Positions 55,477 to 64,000 of a DNA stretch of 64,000 bases are shown here, one piece after another (position 1 is the first letter of the stretch; every line of letters begins with the position of its first letter). This stretch comes from Streptomyces sp. TLI_105 (GTDB lineage Bacteria; Actinomycetota; Actinomycetes; Streptomycetales; Streptomycetaceae). The position numbers and the translations under genes are program-made. The stretch lies in the NCBI RefSeq assembly GCF_900105415.1, contig NZ_FNSM01000001.1, positions 7,510,001 to 7,574,000 of the forward strand, in the 5' to 3' direction. A model generated the notes under the pieces. That model worked only from the letters and a program-made list of their open reading frames with translations. It did no database searches and had not been told where the DNA came from.

Positions 55477-55806
55477 ATGGCCTTCGACGAGGACTTCGCG
55501 GCGGCGCTCGCGCAGCGTGGCATCCAGATGGACGCCGTCGACGTGCCCGCGCCGGACGTGATCGGTGGTGCGCTCGACAACATCAACGGGTTCATGAGCG
55601 GCATGGACGACGCTGTGCGCGAAGGGTTCGACGAGGGCTCTCTCGAGTTCGCCGTGTGCTCGGTCCTGGCCGATCCGTCGGTCAACATCGCACCTGAGAT
55701 CTCGACGATTCTCGCCGCGTACGACCGCACCCCCGGCATGCGGCTCACGGAGCTTCTCGCCGCGACACGCGAAACCCTCGACCAGGTGCAGGGCGGTGTG
55801 GTCTAG
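55477..55806 (+). CDS. unrecognised small acidic protein
   Basis: A 109-aa acidic, mainly helical protein (MAFDEDFAAALAQRGIQMDAVDVPAPDVIGG...). No motif, signal peptide or membrane helix is seen and no family is recognised. The ATG follows AAGGAGAACAC. It begins the plus-strand run 55477-64000 and lies 48 nt upstream of the small membrane protein gene. Confidence 0.72.
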   Translation: MAFDEDFAAALAQRGIQMDAVDVPAPDVIGGALDNINGFMSGMDDAVREGFDEGSLEFAVCSVLADPSVNIAPEISTILAAYDRTPGMRLTELLAATRETLDQVQGGVV

Positions 55807-55853
55807 GCACTGCTCCGCGGCTGGTCGGCAACGGAAGAGACAGGAGGAGAGAC

Positions 55854-56159
55854 ATGGCTATCGAGGAGTTCGCCAACTGTTACGGAGCGCGGGTCGAGAC
55901 CACCGTGGACTCGATCATCGACGACCTTCGCAACCTGGGAGCCGACGCGATCCGCAAGGTCGTGGACTGGAATCGCAACCTGCGTGATTCCGACAGGTCC
56001 CTCGTGCTGGCCCTGGCGGGAATCGCGGCCGGGGTGATCATCAAGATCCTGGAGAAGCTGCTCGGCCCCACGGCCGCCGTCTGCTTCGTGGGGTTGCTCG
56101 GCGGCGCGTCGTGGGCGCTGCTGATCCGCTCGTTCACCGAGTGCGTGGACCAGCTCTGA
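55854..56159 (+). CDS. small two-helix membrane protein
   Basis: A 101-aa protein with an amphipathic N-terminal half and two adjacent hydrophobic segments (SLVLALAGIAAGVIIKILEKL and TAAVCFVGLLGGASWALLI) with a short loop. The size and topology resemble holins, but no holin family motif is recognised. GGAGGAGAGAC precedes the ATG. It is upstream of the nuclease/wall-binding protein, which would fit a role in release, but this is inference. Confidence 0.68.
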   Translation: MAIEEFANCYGARVETTVDSIIDDLRNLGADAIRKVVDWNRNLRDSDRSLVLALAGIAAGVIIKILEKLLGPTAAVCFVGLLGGASWALLIRSFTECVDQL

Positions 56160-56375
56160 CCGACCGGGCCGCGCCCGCGCCGACAAGTTCGGGGAGTGTT
56201 CCGCTCTTTGATTGACGCGCCAACTTCTCATTCGCCGTACCACTGACTCCGAGCTGCAGTCCAGCGCAGCCCGGATATGCTGGTACTGGGAAATTGTGCT
56301 AGCCCGTAGCGCTCGTCACACAGCGTTAAATCAAGCGGCCTGAAATCACGAAACGCACACGGAGGGGTGACTCCC

Positions 56376-57566
56376 GTGGCGAAGTTCTGCACAACACCTC
56401 GTGCCGCCGGTGCGCCGCGTTGGGCGGCGGCCAAGGTCGGCACGATCGTCGAGTGGGTCGTCAGGCAGGAATACTGCGTCAGCAAGGGTGGATGCAACCC
56501 GTACCAACGGGGCGGCACCGGGACGGACTTCTTCGACGAGAGGTCCGATACGACGCGATGCCGATTCCTCGCGAGTTTTCTTGCCACCCGCCAGCAGCTG
56601 GATCCGGCGGACGAGGGATTCATCTCAGGCGCGTGCGAGCAGCGCAAGAAGCCCGTCGACCCGGGCGACGACGAGAACGAACGGTTCGCGGTGCCGGACA
56701 TCATCACCCACGAGCCGGGCGTCCGCATGGAGTTCTACGAAATCAAACCCAACTCCGAAGACGGCCGGGAGGCCGCGAGAGCCAAGGTCGAGACGTTCTT
56801 GTCGTTGGTGGACTTCCTCGCCGTAGACAGGCCGGACTTCAAGAAGTACGGAAAGGGCACGCAGTTCAATCCCGATCGAACCATCACGTTCTATCAGCGT
56901 GACTATCTCGGCATCGTCCCCTGCAAAGCCTCCCTGCATTACAGGCGTGCGACGGAGCCGGAGATCGCCGAGGGCGTCATCGTCTACGAGATCTGCGTGG
57001 AGGTGGACGGGGAACTGCTGGAGGCGTTCGCCAAGGCGATCATCGTCTCAGCGGTCATCGCCGCGCTCGCCGCGCTGGCCGCAGCGGCCATCGCCGTCAT
57101 CTTCGGCGGCGGAGTACTCGGCCCGGCGGTACTCGCCTTCGAATCCCCCATGGGCGGCTCGGTCGGGCCGGACGGGGACAACGACCCCCAGGACGTCCGG
57201 TACGTCCAGGCGCTCGTCGACGACTGGCGGGCCGGCACAGGGGGATCGCTCATCGCCATCGACGGTTCGTTCGGCGAGGAGACGGCCGGCGCGCTCTCGG
57301 ACTTCCAGACCGCCGCCGGGCTGGAGGACACCGCGGGCAGCCTGACGCCGGGCGACGCGACCGAGACCGAGCTGGAGTCCACCCACCTCAACAACCTCAT
57401 GGCCGCCGCGGACCTGAGCGAGTTCCAGCCCGAGGGCCTCGGCGACGTCGTCTTCGGTCCGGATCCCGACGGCATCGATACCGATCTGGAGGAGGAACAG
57501 GACCTGCAGACGGCGTTCAACGCTTTTGTTCAGCAGTACCTGGTAGATCTTCGCAACGTCGTGTAG
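56376..57566 (+). CDS. PD-(D/E)XK-like domain - transmembrane - peptidoglycan-binding protein
   Basis: A 396-aa protein. Residues 1-190 include four or more cysteines and the nuclease-like motif PDIITHEPGVRMEFYEIKP (D108, E122, K124), the PD-(D/E)XK pattern of restriction-type folds. Residues 221-254 are a strongly hydrophobic Ala/Ile segment. Residues 271-330 (DVRYVQALVDDWR..., IDGSFGEETAGALSDFQTAAGL) form a peptidoglycan-binding PG_binding_1 module. An acidic tail follows. The GTG at 56376 is preferred over 56367, which overlaps the GGAGGGG site. The three-part architecture looks like a wall- and membrane-contacting nuclease effector; catalysis is unproven. Confidence 0.75.
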   Translation: MAKFCTTPRAAGAPRWAAAKVGTIVEWVVRQEYCVSKGGCNPYQRGGTGTDFFDERSDTTRCRFLASFLATRQQLDPADEGFISGACEQRKKPVDPGDDENERFAVPDIITHEPGVRMEFYEIKPNSEDGREAARAKVETFLSLVDFLAVDRPDFKKYGKGTQFNPDRTITFYQRDYLGIVPCKASLHYRRATEPEIAEGVIVYEICVEVDGELLEAFAKAIIVSAVIAALAALAAAAIAVIFGGGVLGPAVLAFESPMGGSVGPDGDNDPQDVRYVQALVDDWRAGTGGSLIAIDGSFGEETAGALSDFQTAAGLEDTAGSLTPGDATETELESTHLNNLMAAADLSEFQPEGLGDVVFGPDPDGIDTDLEEEQDLQTAFNAFVQQYLVDLRNVV

Positions 57567-57634
57567 CGCGGGTCGCCGCGCCCTTGTCGAGGGTGCCCCC
57601 GGGAGGGAAACGTACGCACTGCTGAGGAGTCACC

Positions 57635-58495
57635 ATGCCCATGTTGCTCATCAAGGGCTTCTACGACATCAGGGGGTCGCAGCCGGACGGGGACACGGTC
57701 CATTTCACGGCCGCCGACCCGGCCGAGTGGAGCCTCGTCGGTGGAGGCGGCGGCCGTGCCGTCGAGCACAGCGCGGTGGGGCGCGCGAAGCTGCGCCTGG
57801 ACGCGGTCGACGCGCTCGAGACCCATTACGGCCCGTCCCGTGACCACCAGCCGCTCCAGTTCGCCCACGCCGCACGCGACGAACTGCTGAAGTCGCTCGG
57901 CTTCACCGACGTCCAGCGGCAACCGGACGAGACCGTGACCGCCACCACCCCGGAAACGGTTCCCGGCTTCGTCCTCACGCGCGGTACCGATGTCCACGGC
58001 CGTTGCGTCGCCCTGGCCGGTGCCGGCACTCCGCCCGGCACCAGCGGTCTGGAGATCGACGTGGACGTCGCTGTGCTGCGGACGACGGTCAATCACCATC
58101 TGCTCGTCGAGGGGCTGGCCTACCCGACGTTCTACCGGAGCCTGTTCACCAGCCTCCGTGCGGAGATGGCCGCCGTGGCCGTGCAGGCACGCGAGGCCCG
58201 CCGAGGCCTGTGGGCAAGCGATGTGACCACCGCCGGAGCGAAGATCACAGGGCTGGCCTCGCTGACCGACGACGTGGTGATCCTCCCCAAGCTGTTCCGC
58301 CGTACCGTGGATTACCTGCGCCTGGCCATGCCCCTGTCGTGCTATCCCGCCTTCCTGGCCGGTGTCCAGGACCGGTACTCCGTCCTGTCCACCGGTGAGC
58401 GCCGCGCCGGCCTGCACCACATCGTCGAGGTGACGAACGGCCACACGGTGCGGATGACGCACCAGCCCGAGGACCTGGTCTTCGAGGACGCCTGA
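57635..58495 (+). CDS. SNase-like (thermonuclease) protein
   Basis: A 286-aa protein with the staphylococcal-nuclease pattern: DGDTVHF (19-25), LRLDAVDALETH (53-64, with catalytic-type D59 and E62), TDVHGRCVALAG (R123) and the C-terminal HLLVEGLAYPTFY...AREARRGLWASD. The residues expected for metal binding and catalysis are kept, although the barrel is longer than in secreted nucleases. No signal peptide. It is 68 nt after the wall-binding protein and in line with it. DNA/RNA cleavage is expected if it is a true family member. Confidence 0.78.
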   Translation: MPMLLIKGFYDIRGSQPDGDTVHFTAADPAEWSLVGGGGGRAVEHSAVGRAKLRLDAVDALETHYGPSRDHQPLQFAHAARDELLKSLGFTDVQRQPDETVTATTPETVPGFVLTRGTDVHGRCVALAGAGTPPGTSGLEIDVDVAVLRTTVNHHLLVEGLAYPTFYRSLFTSLRAEMAAVAVQAREARRGLWASDVTTAGAKITGLASLTDDVVILPKLFRRTVDYLRLAMPLSCYPAFLAGVQDRYSVLSTGERRAGLHHIVEVTNGHTVRMTHQPEDLVFEDA

Positions 58496-58562
58496 CATCA
58501 CATCGCCCGAAGCAGTCCCACCGCGATCCATCTGCTTGACCCCTCAGTGGGGAGTTCCGCTC

Positions 58563-60599
58563 ATGACCGCCTTCGTATCGGGAGTCGGACCGTTGTTCGG
58601 CCCGAACTTCGTCATCGTCACCGCCAATGACGAAACCGGGAAGGAGTTCCGGCTCCAGGTGTACCCGGATGCGCACAACCCGGAACTGCGGGCAGCCGGT
58701 CTGCCCACGCAGTACTACTTCCAGCCCGCGGAGGTCTTCCTCGCGAGGAAGCACGACTTCCCGGACGACTTCAACTTCCAGATGACCGTGTTCAAGGGCT
58801 TGAATTCGGAGGAGGCACACATCTCGCCCGCAGGGCTCGCCGGGACCGACCTCGGAGGTGGCTTCTGCACGTTCTCGACCACCTTCGGCATTCCAGCGAG
58901 TGTGATCAGCGGGGCGCTGGAGAAGCTGAAGCAAAGGGAGCACGAGACCCCGGGGGGCAGGATCGGCCCCTTCTTCAACTTCCAGCAGGGCGACCCTCCC
59001 CCGTCGCTCGGCATCGTTCCGATCACCAGCAGCGCTGTCCGATGCTTCGTGCCGGACCCGGCCGTCACGGGCGGCCAGCTTCTCATGACCGCCCAGCACG
59101 CCGGCAAGGGCAGCATCGAAGCGCAGGGCCTCTGCTCGTTCCTGCTCAGCTGCAACCTGCCTGCCGCCGGGGCGATCGCGAGCGCGCTCAAGCAAGGCGT
59201 CTCGCCGCCGTTCGTGGTCGAGAACGCACTTCAGGAGAGCTTCTACATCAACGGTCTCACCGTCGAGATCGACGTGGACATCGACAAGGTGTACGACTCG
59301 TTCTCGGCTGCGGTCTCGGCCGGCGGACTCTTCCGGATCAACTCGATCAACGCCGAGTTCGCGTACCAGAACTGTCTGACCACCGGCGGCATCGTCACGC
59401 ACATGACGATGAACAACGCGGTGCCGATGGACCCGTCCCTCAAGAAGTGGGTGGACGAGAACGTCGACATGATGAAGAAGAACGCGATCGACCTCGTCAA
59501 GAGCCAGATCTTCGACTTCGACCCCGCCAAGACCGACTCCAAGGCGGCGGCGGACCGCGGGTGGTTCAGCGAGCTGTTCGGTGGCTCCGCCGTATCGGTC
59601 AAGTCCACGCACGCCCACAACGGCGTCCACGTGAAGCACACGTTGGTCATCGACCAGACGGTGACCGTCGACCAGACAGTCTCCGGCAACCTGAACGACC
59701 TGCCGTCCGCCGTACGGGACCACTTGAACAAGTACCTGTTCGTCGTCGACATCGGTGAGTTCTTCAAGAAGGTCCAGGTCGTCGGATCCTGCAGGGTCAA
59801 CTTCATCGAGAAGCTGGACGACGGCACCGAGCTGAAGGACCCGCTCCAGGCCGTCCAGCTGGAAGCCGGCTATCCCGACTTCTCCAGCCCGATGGAGGAC
59901 GGCCACGTCAACCTGACCATGCGGACCAGCGGAAAGCACTACGTCCCCGGCGAGACCGAGCCCACCGGCCCGGACCGGCCCGCCATCTGGGACGAGAAGA
60001 CGGCGAGGGACTTCGTCAACATCTCGTTCCTGCGGCTGGACACCCCTGTCGACGGGTGGCCGTCGGACCAGGTGAGGTTGCGGAAGACACTGATCTTCGA
60101 CGGGCAGGATCCCCGGGTCAACCTCTCGGAGCGCATCGCTCCTGACGATCCGGCGATCGCCGTGGTCCAGGAGGACGACGACGTTCACGCGCCGATCCTG
60201 ACGGCCAGCGTGGTCGGCTATGTCTTCGTCCGCTTCAAGGTCGAGGCGTTCCCGCTCCCGCCCAATATCACCCTCCAGATCACTCCGACCATAGGCCAGG
60301 ACACCTACGCGCCGTTGGTGCTCACGTCGAAGAACGACATGAACGTGCTGTGGGAGGTGTACTCCGACAAGTACGGTGACGAGACCGAGTTCACCTACAC
60401 CGTGAATGTCCGCGTGCGGGGTCCGCGCTTCTTCGACCCTCCGGTCGTCTTCTCGACCGCCGAGCCGGTTCGGGTTCCCCTGCGGCGAGGTCTCATCAAG
60501 TACATCCCGTCGCTCGTCGTCCCGATACCGGAGCCGCCCGCGAACCAGGTCGAGACCATCGACCGGTACGTGCTCGCGGCGATGACCACCCACGCATGA
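58563..60599 (+). CDS. large beta-rich protein, family B copy 1
   Basis: A 678-aa protein of unrecognised family starting MTAFVSGVGPLFGPNFVIV. The segment TQYYFQPAEVFLARKHDFPDDFNFQ is typical of the family and is repeated in the partial gene at 62835. A helical insertion (DPSLKKWVDENVDMMKKNAIDL) sits in the middle (about residues 283-320). It has no export signal. The GGGGAG site precedes the ATG at 58563, so the in-frame ATG at 58536 is not used. It is followed by family A copy 2 with about 90 nt between, suggesting that B and A are coexpressed. Confidence 0.82.
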   Translation: MTAFVSGVGPLFGPNFVIVTANDETGKEFRLQVYPDAHNPELRAAGLPTQYYFQPAEVFLARKHDFPDDFNFQMTVFKGLNSEEAHISPAGLAGTDLGGGFCTFSTTFGIPASVISGALEKLKQREHETPGGRIGPFFNFQQGDPPPSLGIVPITSSAVRCFVPDPAVTGGQLLMTAQHAGKGSIEAQGLCSFLLSCNLPAAGAIASALKQGVSPPFVVENALQESFYINGLTVEIDVDIDKVYDSFSAAVSAGGLFRINSINAEFAYQNCLTTGGIVTHMTMNNAVPMDPSLKKWVDENVDMMKKNAIDLVKSQIFDFDPAKTDSKAAADRGWFSELFGGSAVSVKSTHAHNGVHVKHTLVIDQTVTVDQTVSGNLNDLPSAVRDHLNKYLFVVDIGEFFKKVQVVGSCRVNFIEKLDDGTELKDPLQAVQLEAGYPDFSSPMEDGHVNLTMRTSGKHYVPGETEPTGPDRPAIWDEKTARDFVNISFLRLDTPVDGWPSDQVRLRKTLIFDGQDPRVNLSERIAPDDPAIAVVQEDDDVHAPILTASVVGYVFVRFKVEAFPLPPNITLQITPTIGQDTYAPLVLTSKNDMNVLWEVYSDKYGDETEFTYTVNVRVRGPRFFDPPVVFSTAEPVRVPLRRGLIKYIPSLVVPIPEPPANQVETIDRYVLAAMTTHA

Positions 60600-60688
60600 G
60601 CACAGCGCCACACGCCCCCCCCGGCCGGGCGGACGCACCGTCCGGGGTGGGCGCAGCGGCTCGGCGCCGCCCCTGCCGGGAAGACACC

Positions 60689-62773
60689 ATGGCCGAAATA
60701 GAGCAGGCATTCGACGAATACCTCTTGGCGGAACCGAAACACTGGCTGGTCGGGCGATTCGGCGAACACATCGACTCGGTCGTCAACGAGGAGAGAAGCG
60801 CCGAACTGCCGTCGGACGTCGTGGAGATGCCTCGCCTGGAGAGCAGCTTCTTCCGCGACTCGGTGGGCGCCACCGCCGACACGCTCTGGTATCTGCCGGA
60901 GTTCGACCTGTTCGACGAGGACCCGGATTTCGCCTTCGCAGCCGAGCAGAACGGTGACGTCGCCGAGGACGGCGGACCGTTCAACCGAGCCGTCCTGACC
61001 GTGGCGGTGGATACGGTGGTGCCGGAGCATCTCCATGCCACCGAGGCCGAGTTCACCCTGCATCAAGTGCCGGACCTGGACCCGGGTGTCTCATTGATCG
61101 TTCCCATCACGGGAAGCGGGGGAGTGGTCACCGACGTTCCGGTGGCAGGCACCACGGACAGCTCCGGAGAGACCGGATTCGTCGCCACCTTCGAGCTGAC
61201 CGGTTCGCTTGTCGAGGCGGCTTATGTGCACCTCACCCGACGCGGCCGGCTGAGGCTGGAGTTCACACCGACGTACTCCGGCTATCAGACGACCCTCGTG
61301 ACGGAGCCCGACACAGGGTTCCCCATCCATGGTTCGATCTTCCGCGGATTCCAGTTCGAGGTCTTCGGCGACGGTGGCAATACGCCCGGCTCTCCCTTCG
61401 AGCCGCTCCTGTTCAACCGCATCGGCGGCTACGTGTTCTTCCCCTCGACGGCGCGCTTCCACCGCACCCTTCCGCTCGGGCTCAACTTCAGCACCGACAC
61501 CTACCGCAGCCGGTTCACGATCACGGCCGAGGGGATGACACGGCCCATCATCGACGTCGACGACCTCAACAACTTCGCCCGCCGGCGTTCGGAGTACCGC
61601 GAACTGACCACGCTCGGCGACGTCTCGACGAAGTACCCCTCAGTCCGGCGCATCTTCTTCGGCCAGGTCAGCGGCACGGTGATCGCCGTACCGGCCGCCT
61701 ACGGGATCCTCGTCACCTCGCAGGGCGCCCTCGCCTCCTGCGACTCCATCGTTGACGAGTCCCCTGCCACCGTCAGCGGCTGCCGGTTCCATTTCACCTT
61801 CACCGTCGCTCCGATGGCCGACCCGATCGACATGGCCCGCCTGCGAGCGGACGTCACCGGGATCCCGGAAGCCGTCGGTCGCACGCTGCGTGTCGCCTTG
61901 CCCGGCGGTCTGGACTCCCGCACCCCGGCCACCCTGGACGGCTTCCCGGCAGGACGGGCGGCGTTCGCCGACGGTGACGGAACCGCCATCACCGTGGGCG
62001 TCGACATCGTCGACGACCGGCCCACCCCGGCCACGACCACCGTCAACCTCTTCCTGCAACAGCTCGCCGTGACCGGGTCACCACCACTGTTCGGATCCAT
62101 CGCGGTCCGGCTGGACGACGTCTTTCCCCAGCCGGTCCGCACCTCACTGCTGCTGAACCTGCGCAACACCGCCCACAGCGACGACCTGGCCACCACGCGA
62201 CAGCCCGGATCTCCGCCGAGTGCCAAGGCCGTCAACCAAGGGCCGCTCGACCTCAAGCTGGTCCGCTGCGCCGACGTCCGGGAAGGCGAGGTCCCGGGCC
62301 CGGTCGTCCCCCTCGGCGGCCTGGTGCTCGCCGCCCGGCAGACGACTACCCTCGCGGGCGTCGGAGCCGGCACCGAGGTCGCGGTGTCGCGCGGTCTGGA
62401 GGTGGCGGCTCCGCTGCCGAAGGCCGCGATGCTGAAGTTCCTGGCATTCCGCACCCACACCGTGCAGGAGGTGCAGCACCCCCTCACCGTGAACGCCGCC
62501 GGCCTGAACTTCGCGGCGGAAGGTGTCAGCACGATCAAGGTCGACATCACGCTCGTCGCCAACCCCGGCGACTCCGCACCCTCCTTCACGCTCAGTCCGT
62601 CCCACACCGTCGACTTCGTGCACGTCTCGCTGCCGGTGGACTCCGCCGTCACCGGTCTGGACAGCACGGTCCTGCTGACCCTGACCACGACCTCCGGCAG
62701 CCGGACCGTCTCCGTCGCCCACGACTTCGTCGACAAGCCCATCCTCGTCGTCACGTCGTCGACGATCCACTGA
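60689..62773 (+). CDS. large beta-rich protein, family A copy 2
   Basis: A 694-aa paralogue of the 52820-54910 protein, in opposite orientation. The sequence from the ribosome site through codon 10 is identical over 38 bases in the two copies, and protein similarity continues to the shared last residues, so the duplication is recent or kept by gene conversion. Motifs are the same (FHRTLPLGLNF, QVSGTVIAVPAAYGILV, FLAFRTHTVQEVQHPLTV). It lies between the two family B genes. Confidence 0.85.
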   Translation: MAEIEQAFDEYLLAEPKHWLVGRFGEHIDSVVNEERSAELPSDVVEMPRLESSFFRDSVGATADTLWYLPEFDLFDEDPDFAFAAEQNGDVAEDGGPFNRAVLTVAVDTVVPEHLHATEAEFTLHQVPDLDPGVSLIVPITGSGGVVTDVPVAGTTDSSGETGFVATFELTGSLVEAAYVHLTRRGRLRLEFTPTYSGYQTTLVTEPDTGFPIHGSIFRGFQFEVFGDGGNTPGSPFEPLLFNRIGGYVFFPSTARFHRTLPLGLNFSTDTYRSRFTITAEGMTRPIIDVDDLNNFARRRSEYRELTTLGDVSTKYPSVRRIFFGQVSGTVIAVPAAYGILVTSQGALASCDSIVDESPATVSGCRFHFTFTVAPMADPIDMARLRADVTGIPEAVGRTLRVALPGGLDSRTPATLDGFPAGRAAFADGDGTAITVGVDIVDDRPTPATTTVNLFLQQLAVTGSPPLFGSIAVRLDDVFPQPVRTSLLLNLRNTAHSDDLATTRQPGSPPSAKAVNQGPLDLKLVRCADVREGEVPGPVVPLGGLVLAARQTTTLAGVGAGTEVAVSRGLEVAAPLPKAAMLKFLAFRTHTVQEVQHPLTVNAAGLNFAAEGVSTIKVDITLVANPGDSAPSFTLSPSHTVDFVHVSLPVDSAVTGLDSTVLLTLTTTSGSRTVSVAHDFVDKPILVVTSSTIH

Positions 62774-62834
62774 CAGCCGCCGACTGCCGACGTTCCACCG
62801 AAACGAACTCCAACCACCGACAGGGGTGTGTGCG

Positions 62835-64000
62835 ATGTCGGACAACGCCTTCCCCGCAGGGCCGGTCTTCGGGCCCGACTCGCTCGTGATCGACGTCGAC
62901 GGCGGCGGGCCGGGTGGCCCCGCTGTCAGCGTCCATGTCCGGCCCGACACACAGAACGCGGGTCTCGCGGCCGCCGGCGAACCCACCCGGTACTACTTCG
63001 AGCCGCCGCGGGTGACAGTGGCGAAGCGCTCCGGCAGCACCGACCTGGACTTCTCGGCCACCGTCATGCTCCAGGCCCCCGTGGGCCCCCAACCCACCTA
63101 CCTCGGTGGCTCCTGCACCTTCGCGTGCACCGCCGCCCTGCCGGACGGGGTGACGGCCCGCATCGTCGAGAAGCTCGCGAACCACGACCACCCCGATCCG
63201 CCCGCACGGATCGCTTCCCTGTTCACCCACCGAGACGGGGGCCCCGAACCCGAACTCCTCATGGTGCCGATCACCGCCAACACCGTGTCGTGCGTGGTCG
63301 AGCACCCGACCACCGGTCCCGGCCCGCTGCTCATGAGCGTCCAGGGAGGCCCGGGGGGCGGCATCGACATTCAGGCACGCAGCTCCTTCCTGGTGTCATT
63401 CAGCCCTGCCGCGGCCGAAGCGGTCGTGACCAACCTGCGGGACGCCGCCGCGCCTCCTTTCCTCGTCCGCAACGTCCTCACCGAACAGTTCGACACCGGG
63501 CAGGCGACCGTCTTCACGGACACCGACATCGACGTCGAGAAACTGCACGACGTGTTCGGGGCGGCCGTACCGCCCGGAGAACCCTGGCCCGGCGGTGATG
63601 CCGCAGGCGCCGCCTACCGTGCCGCCCTCGTGACCGGTGCCGTGACTACACATGTGACCGAATCGCACCCGGCCGGGACCGGCCCTACGGCGACCGTGGG
63701 TCCCGTGCCCCCGGACCCCCTCGTCAGCATCTGGCTCAGCGACACCGACGAACTCCGGAAGGTCGTCTTCCGCATGGCCCGGGACTCGCTCTTCGACGTC
63801 ACCGCCGCCGCGGCCCCCGAAACCGGGCAGGGCGGACGTCCCGCGCCCGCGTGGTGGTCCGAGGTCTTCGGAGACGCGCGGGTGACGCTCAAGAGCGAAC
63901 GCCCTACGGGCGGCGTGCACCTGCGCGAGAGGCTGACCACACACGGCACCGTCACCGCGGAGCACGCGATCGAAGGCGGACTGGCCGAGGTGGCCGAGGC
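62835..64000 (+). CDS. large beta-rich protein, family B copy 2 (partial)
   Basis: A protein of at least 388 aa, open to the end of the window, so the C-terminus is missing. It starts MSDNAFPAGPVFGPDSLVIDV and aligns with the family B protein at 58563: PTRYYFEPPRVTVAKRS, ITANTVSCVVEHP, LLMSVQ, TDIDVEKLHDVFGAAV, and AWWSEVFGDARVTLKSE. The order B-A-B indicates a duplicated module. It is more diverged from copy 1 than the two A copies are from each other. No export signal. Confidence 0.8.
   Translation, partial: MSDNAFPAGPVFGPDSLVIDVDGGGPGGPAVSVHVRPDTQNAGLAAAGEPTRYYFEPPRVTVAKRSGSTDLDFSATVMLQAPVGPQPTYLGGSCTFACTAALPDGVTARIVEKLANHDHPDPPARIASLFTHRDGGPEPELLMVPITANTVSCVVEHPTTGPGPLLMSVQGGPGGGIDIQARSSFLVSFSPAAAEAVVTNLRDAAAPPFLVRNVLTEQFDTGQATVFTDTDIDVEKLHDVFGAAVPPGEPWPGGDAAGAAYRAALVTGAVTTHVTESHPAGTGPTATVGPVPPDPLVSIWLSDTDELRKVVFRMARDSLFDVTAAAAPETGQGGRPAPAWWSEVFGDARVTLKSERPTGGVHLRERLTTHGTVTAEHAIEGGLAEVAE

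Noticed and set aside
52628..55561. 977-codon plus-strand frame
   Set aside because: Antisense shadow of family A copy 1, which has a ribosome site and a close paralogue on the other strand.

Overview
The window is high-GC actinobacterial DNA, almost certainly Streptomyces. Evidence is the geosmin synthase gene, an NsdA-type regulator, SpoIIE/PAS phosphatase, SPW-repeat and DUF805 membrane proteins, strong third-codon-position G/C bias, frequent GTG starts and several leaderless genes with a TAnnnT box 6-7 nt before the start codon. No rRNA, tRNA or CRISPR array was seen.

Layout. 1-1.5 kb: end of a probable polymorphic-toxin-like deaminase and a beta-propeller-like partner. 1.5-7.5 kb: a lipid/steroid-type catabolic block (FadD19-like acyl-CoA ligase divergent from crotonase, tandem DUF35 OB-fold/Zn-ribbon protein, two Ltp-type thiolase-fold proteins lacking the thiolase cysteine), with a KstR-like operator in the divergent promoter. 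7.5-9.3 kb: ACT-domain, small unknown and S4 RNA-binding proteins. 9.3-16.8 kb: geosmin synthase, secreted peptidoglycan amidase, APH-type kinase and NsdA-like regulator. 16.9-26.7 kb: PAS-SpoIIE phosphatase, Ala/Pro-rich protein, threonine-synthase-like PLP enzyme, GNAT, PfkB kinase, GNAT-AAA+ fusion and small membrane proteins. 26.9-33.4 kb: carboxylesterase, a frameshifted MFS gene with divergent ArsR, RraA-like, OsmC, glutamine amidotransferase and methyltransferase. 33.5-41.4 kb: molybdenum hydroxylase (Tat-exported large subunit plus 2Fe-2S subunit), MarR, GntR/FCD with a second leuA, and MerR with MFS. 41.5-44.2 kb: secreted vWA operon and a membrane protein behind an IdeR/DmdR-like iron box.

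44.2-64 kb is a different kind of DNA: many decayed genes (esterase, FMN reductase, lipoprotein, Nudix, HTH, IS481 fragment) interleaved with intact, mostly unrecognised genes whose products lack Sec signals. These are an M64 metallopeptidase with a 130-aa partner, an astacin (M12A) peptidase translationally coupled to an ATP-grasp ligase and a YbaY-like protein, a PD-(D/E)XK-TM-peptidoglycan-binding protein, an SNase-like protein, small helical proteins, and two pairs of large paralogues (A at 52.8-54.9 kb and 60.7-62.8 kb in opposite orientation; B at 58.6-60.6 kb and 62.8 kb to the window end).

The most interesting candidate system is this 45-64 kb island. The astacin carries two copies of an APTIKEV(S/T)KD motif at its C-terminus and its gene overlaps that of an MvdD/RimK-like ATP-grasp ligase, so it may be modified by graspetide-like chemistry. 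Together the island looks like a set of non-Sec effectors or surface proteins (two peptidases, two nuclease folds, a wall-binding module, repeated beta-rich proteins). That interpretation is inference; the gene content is read from the sequence.
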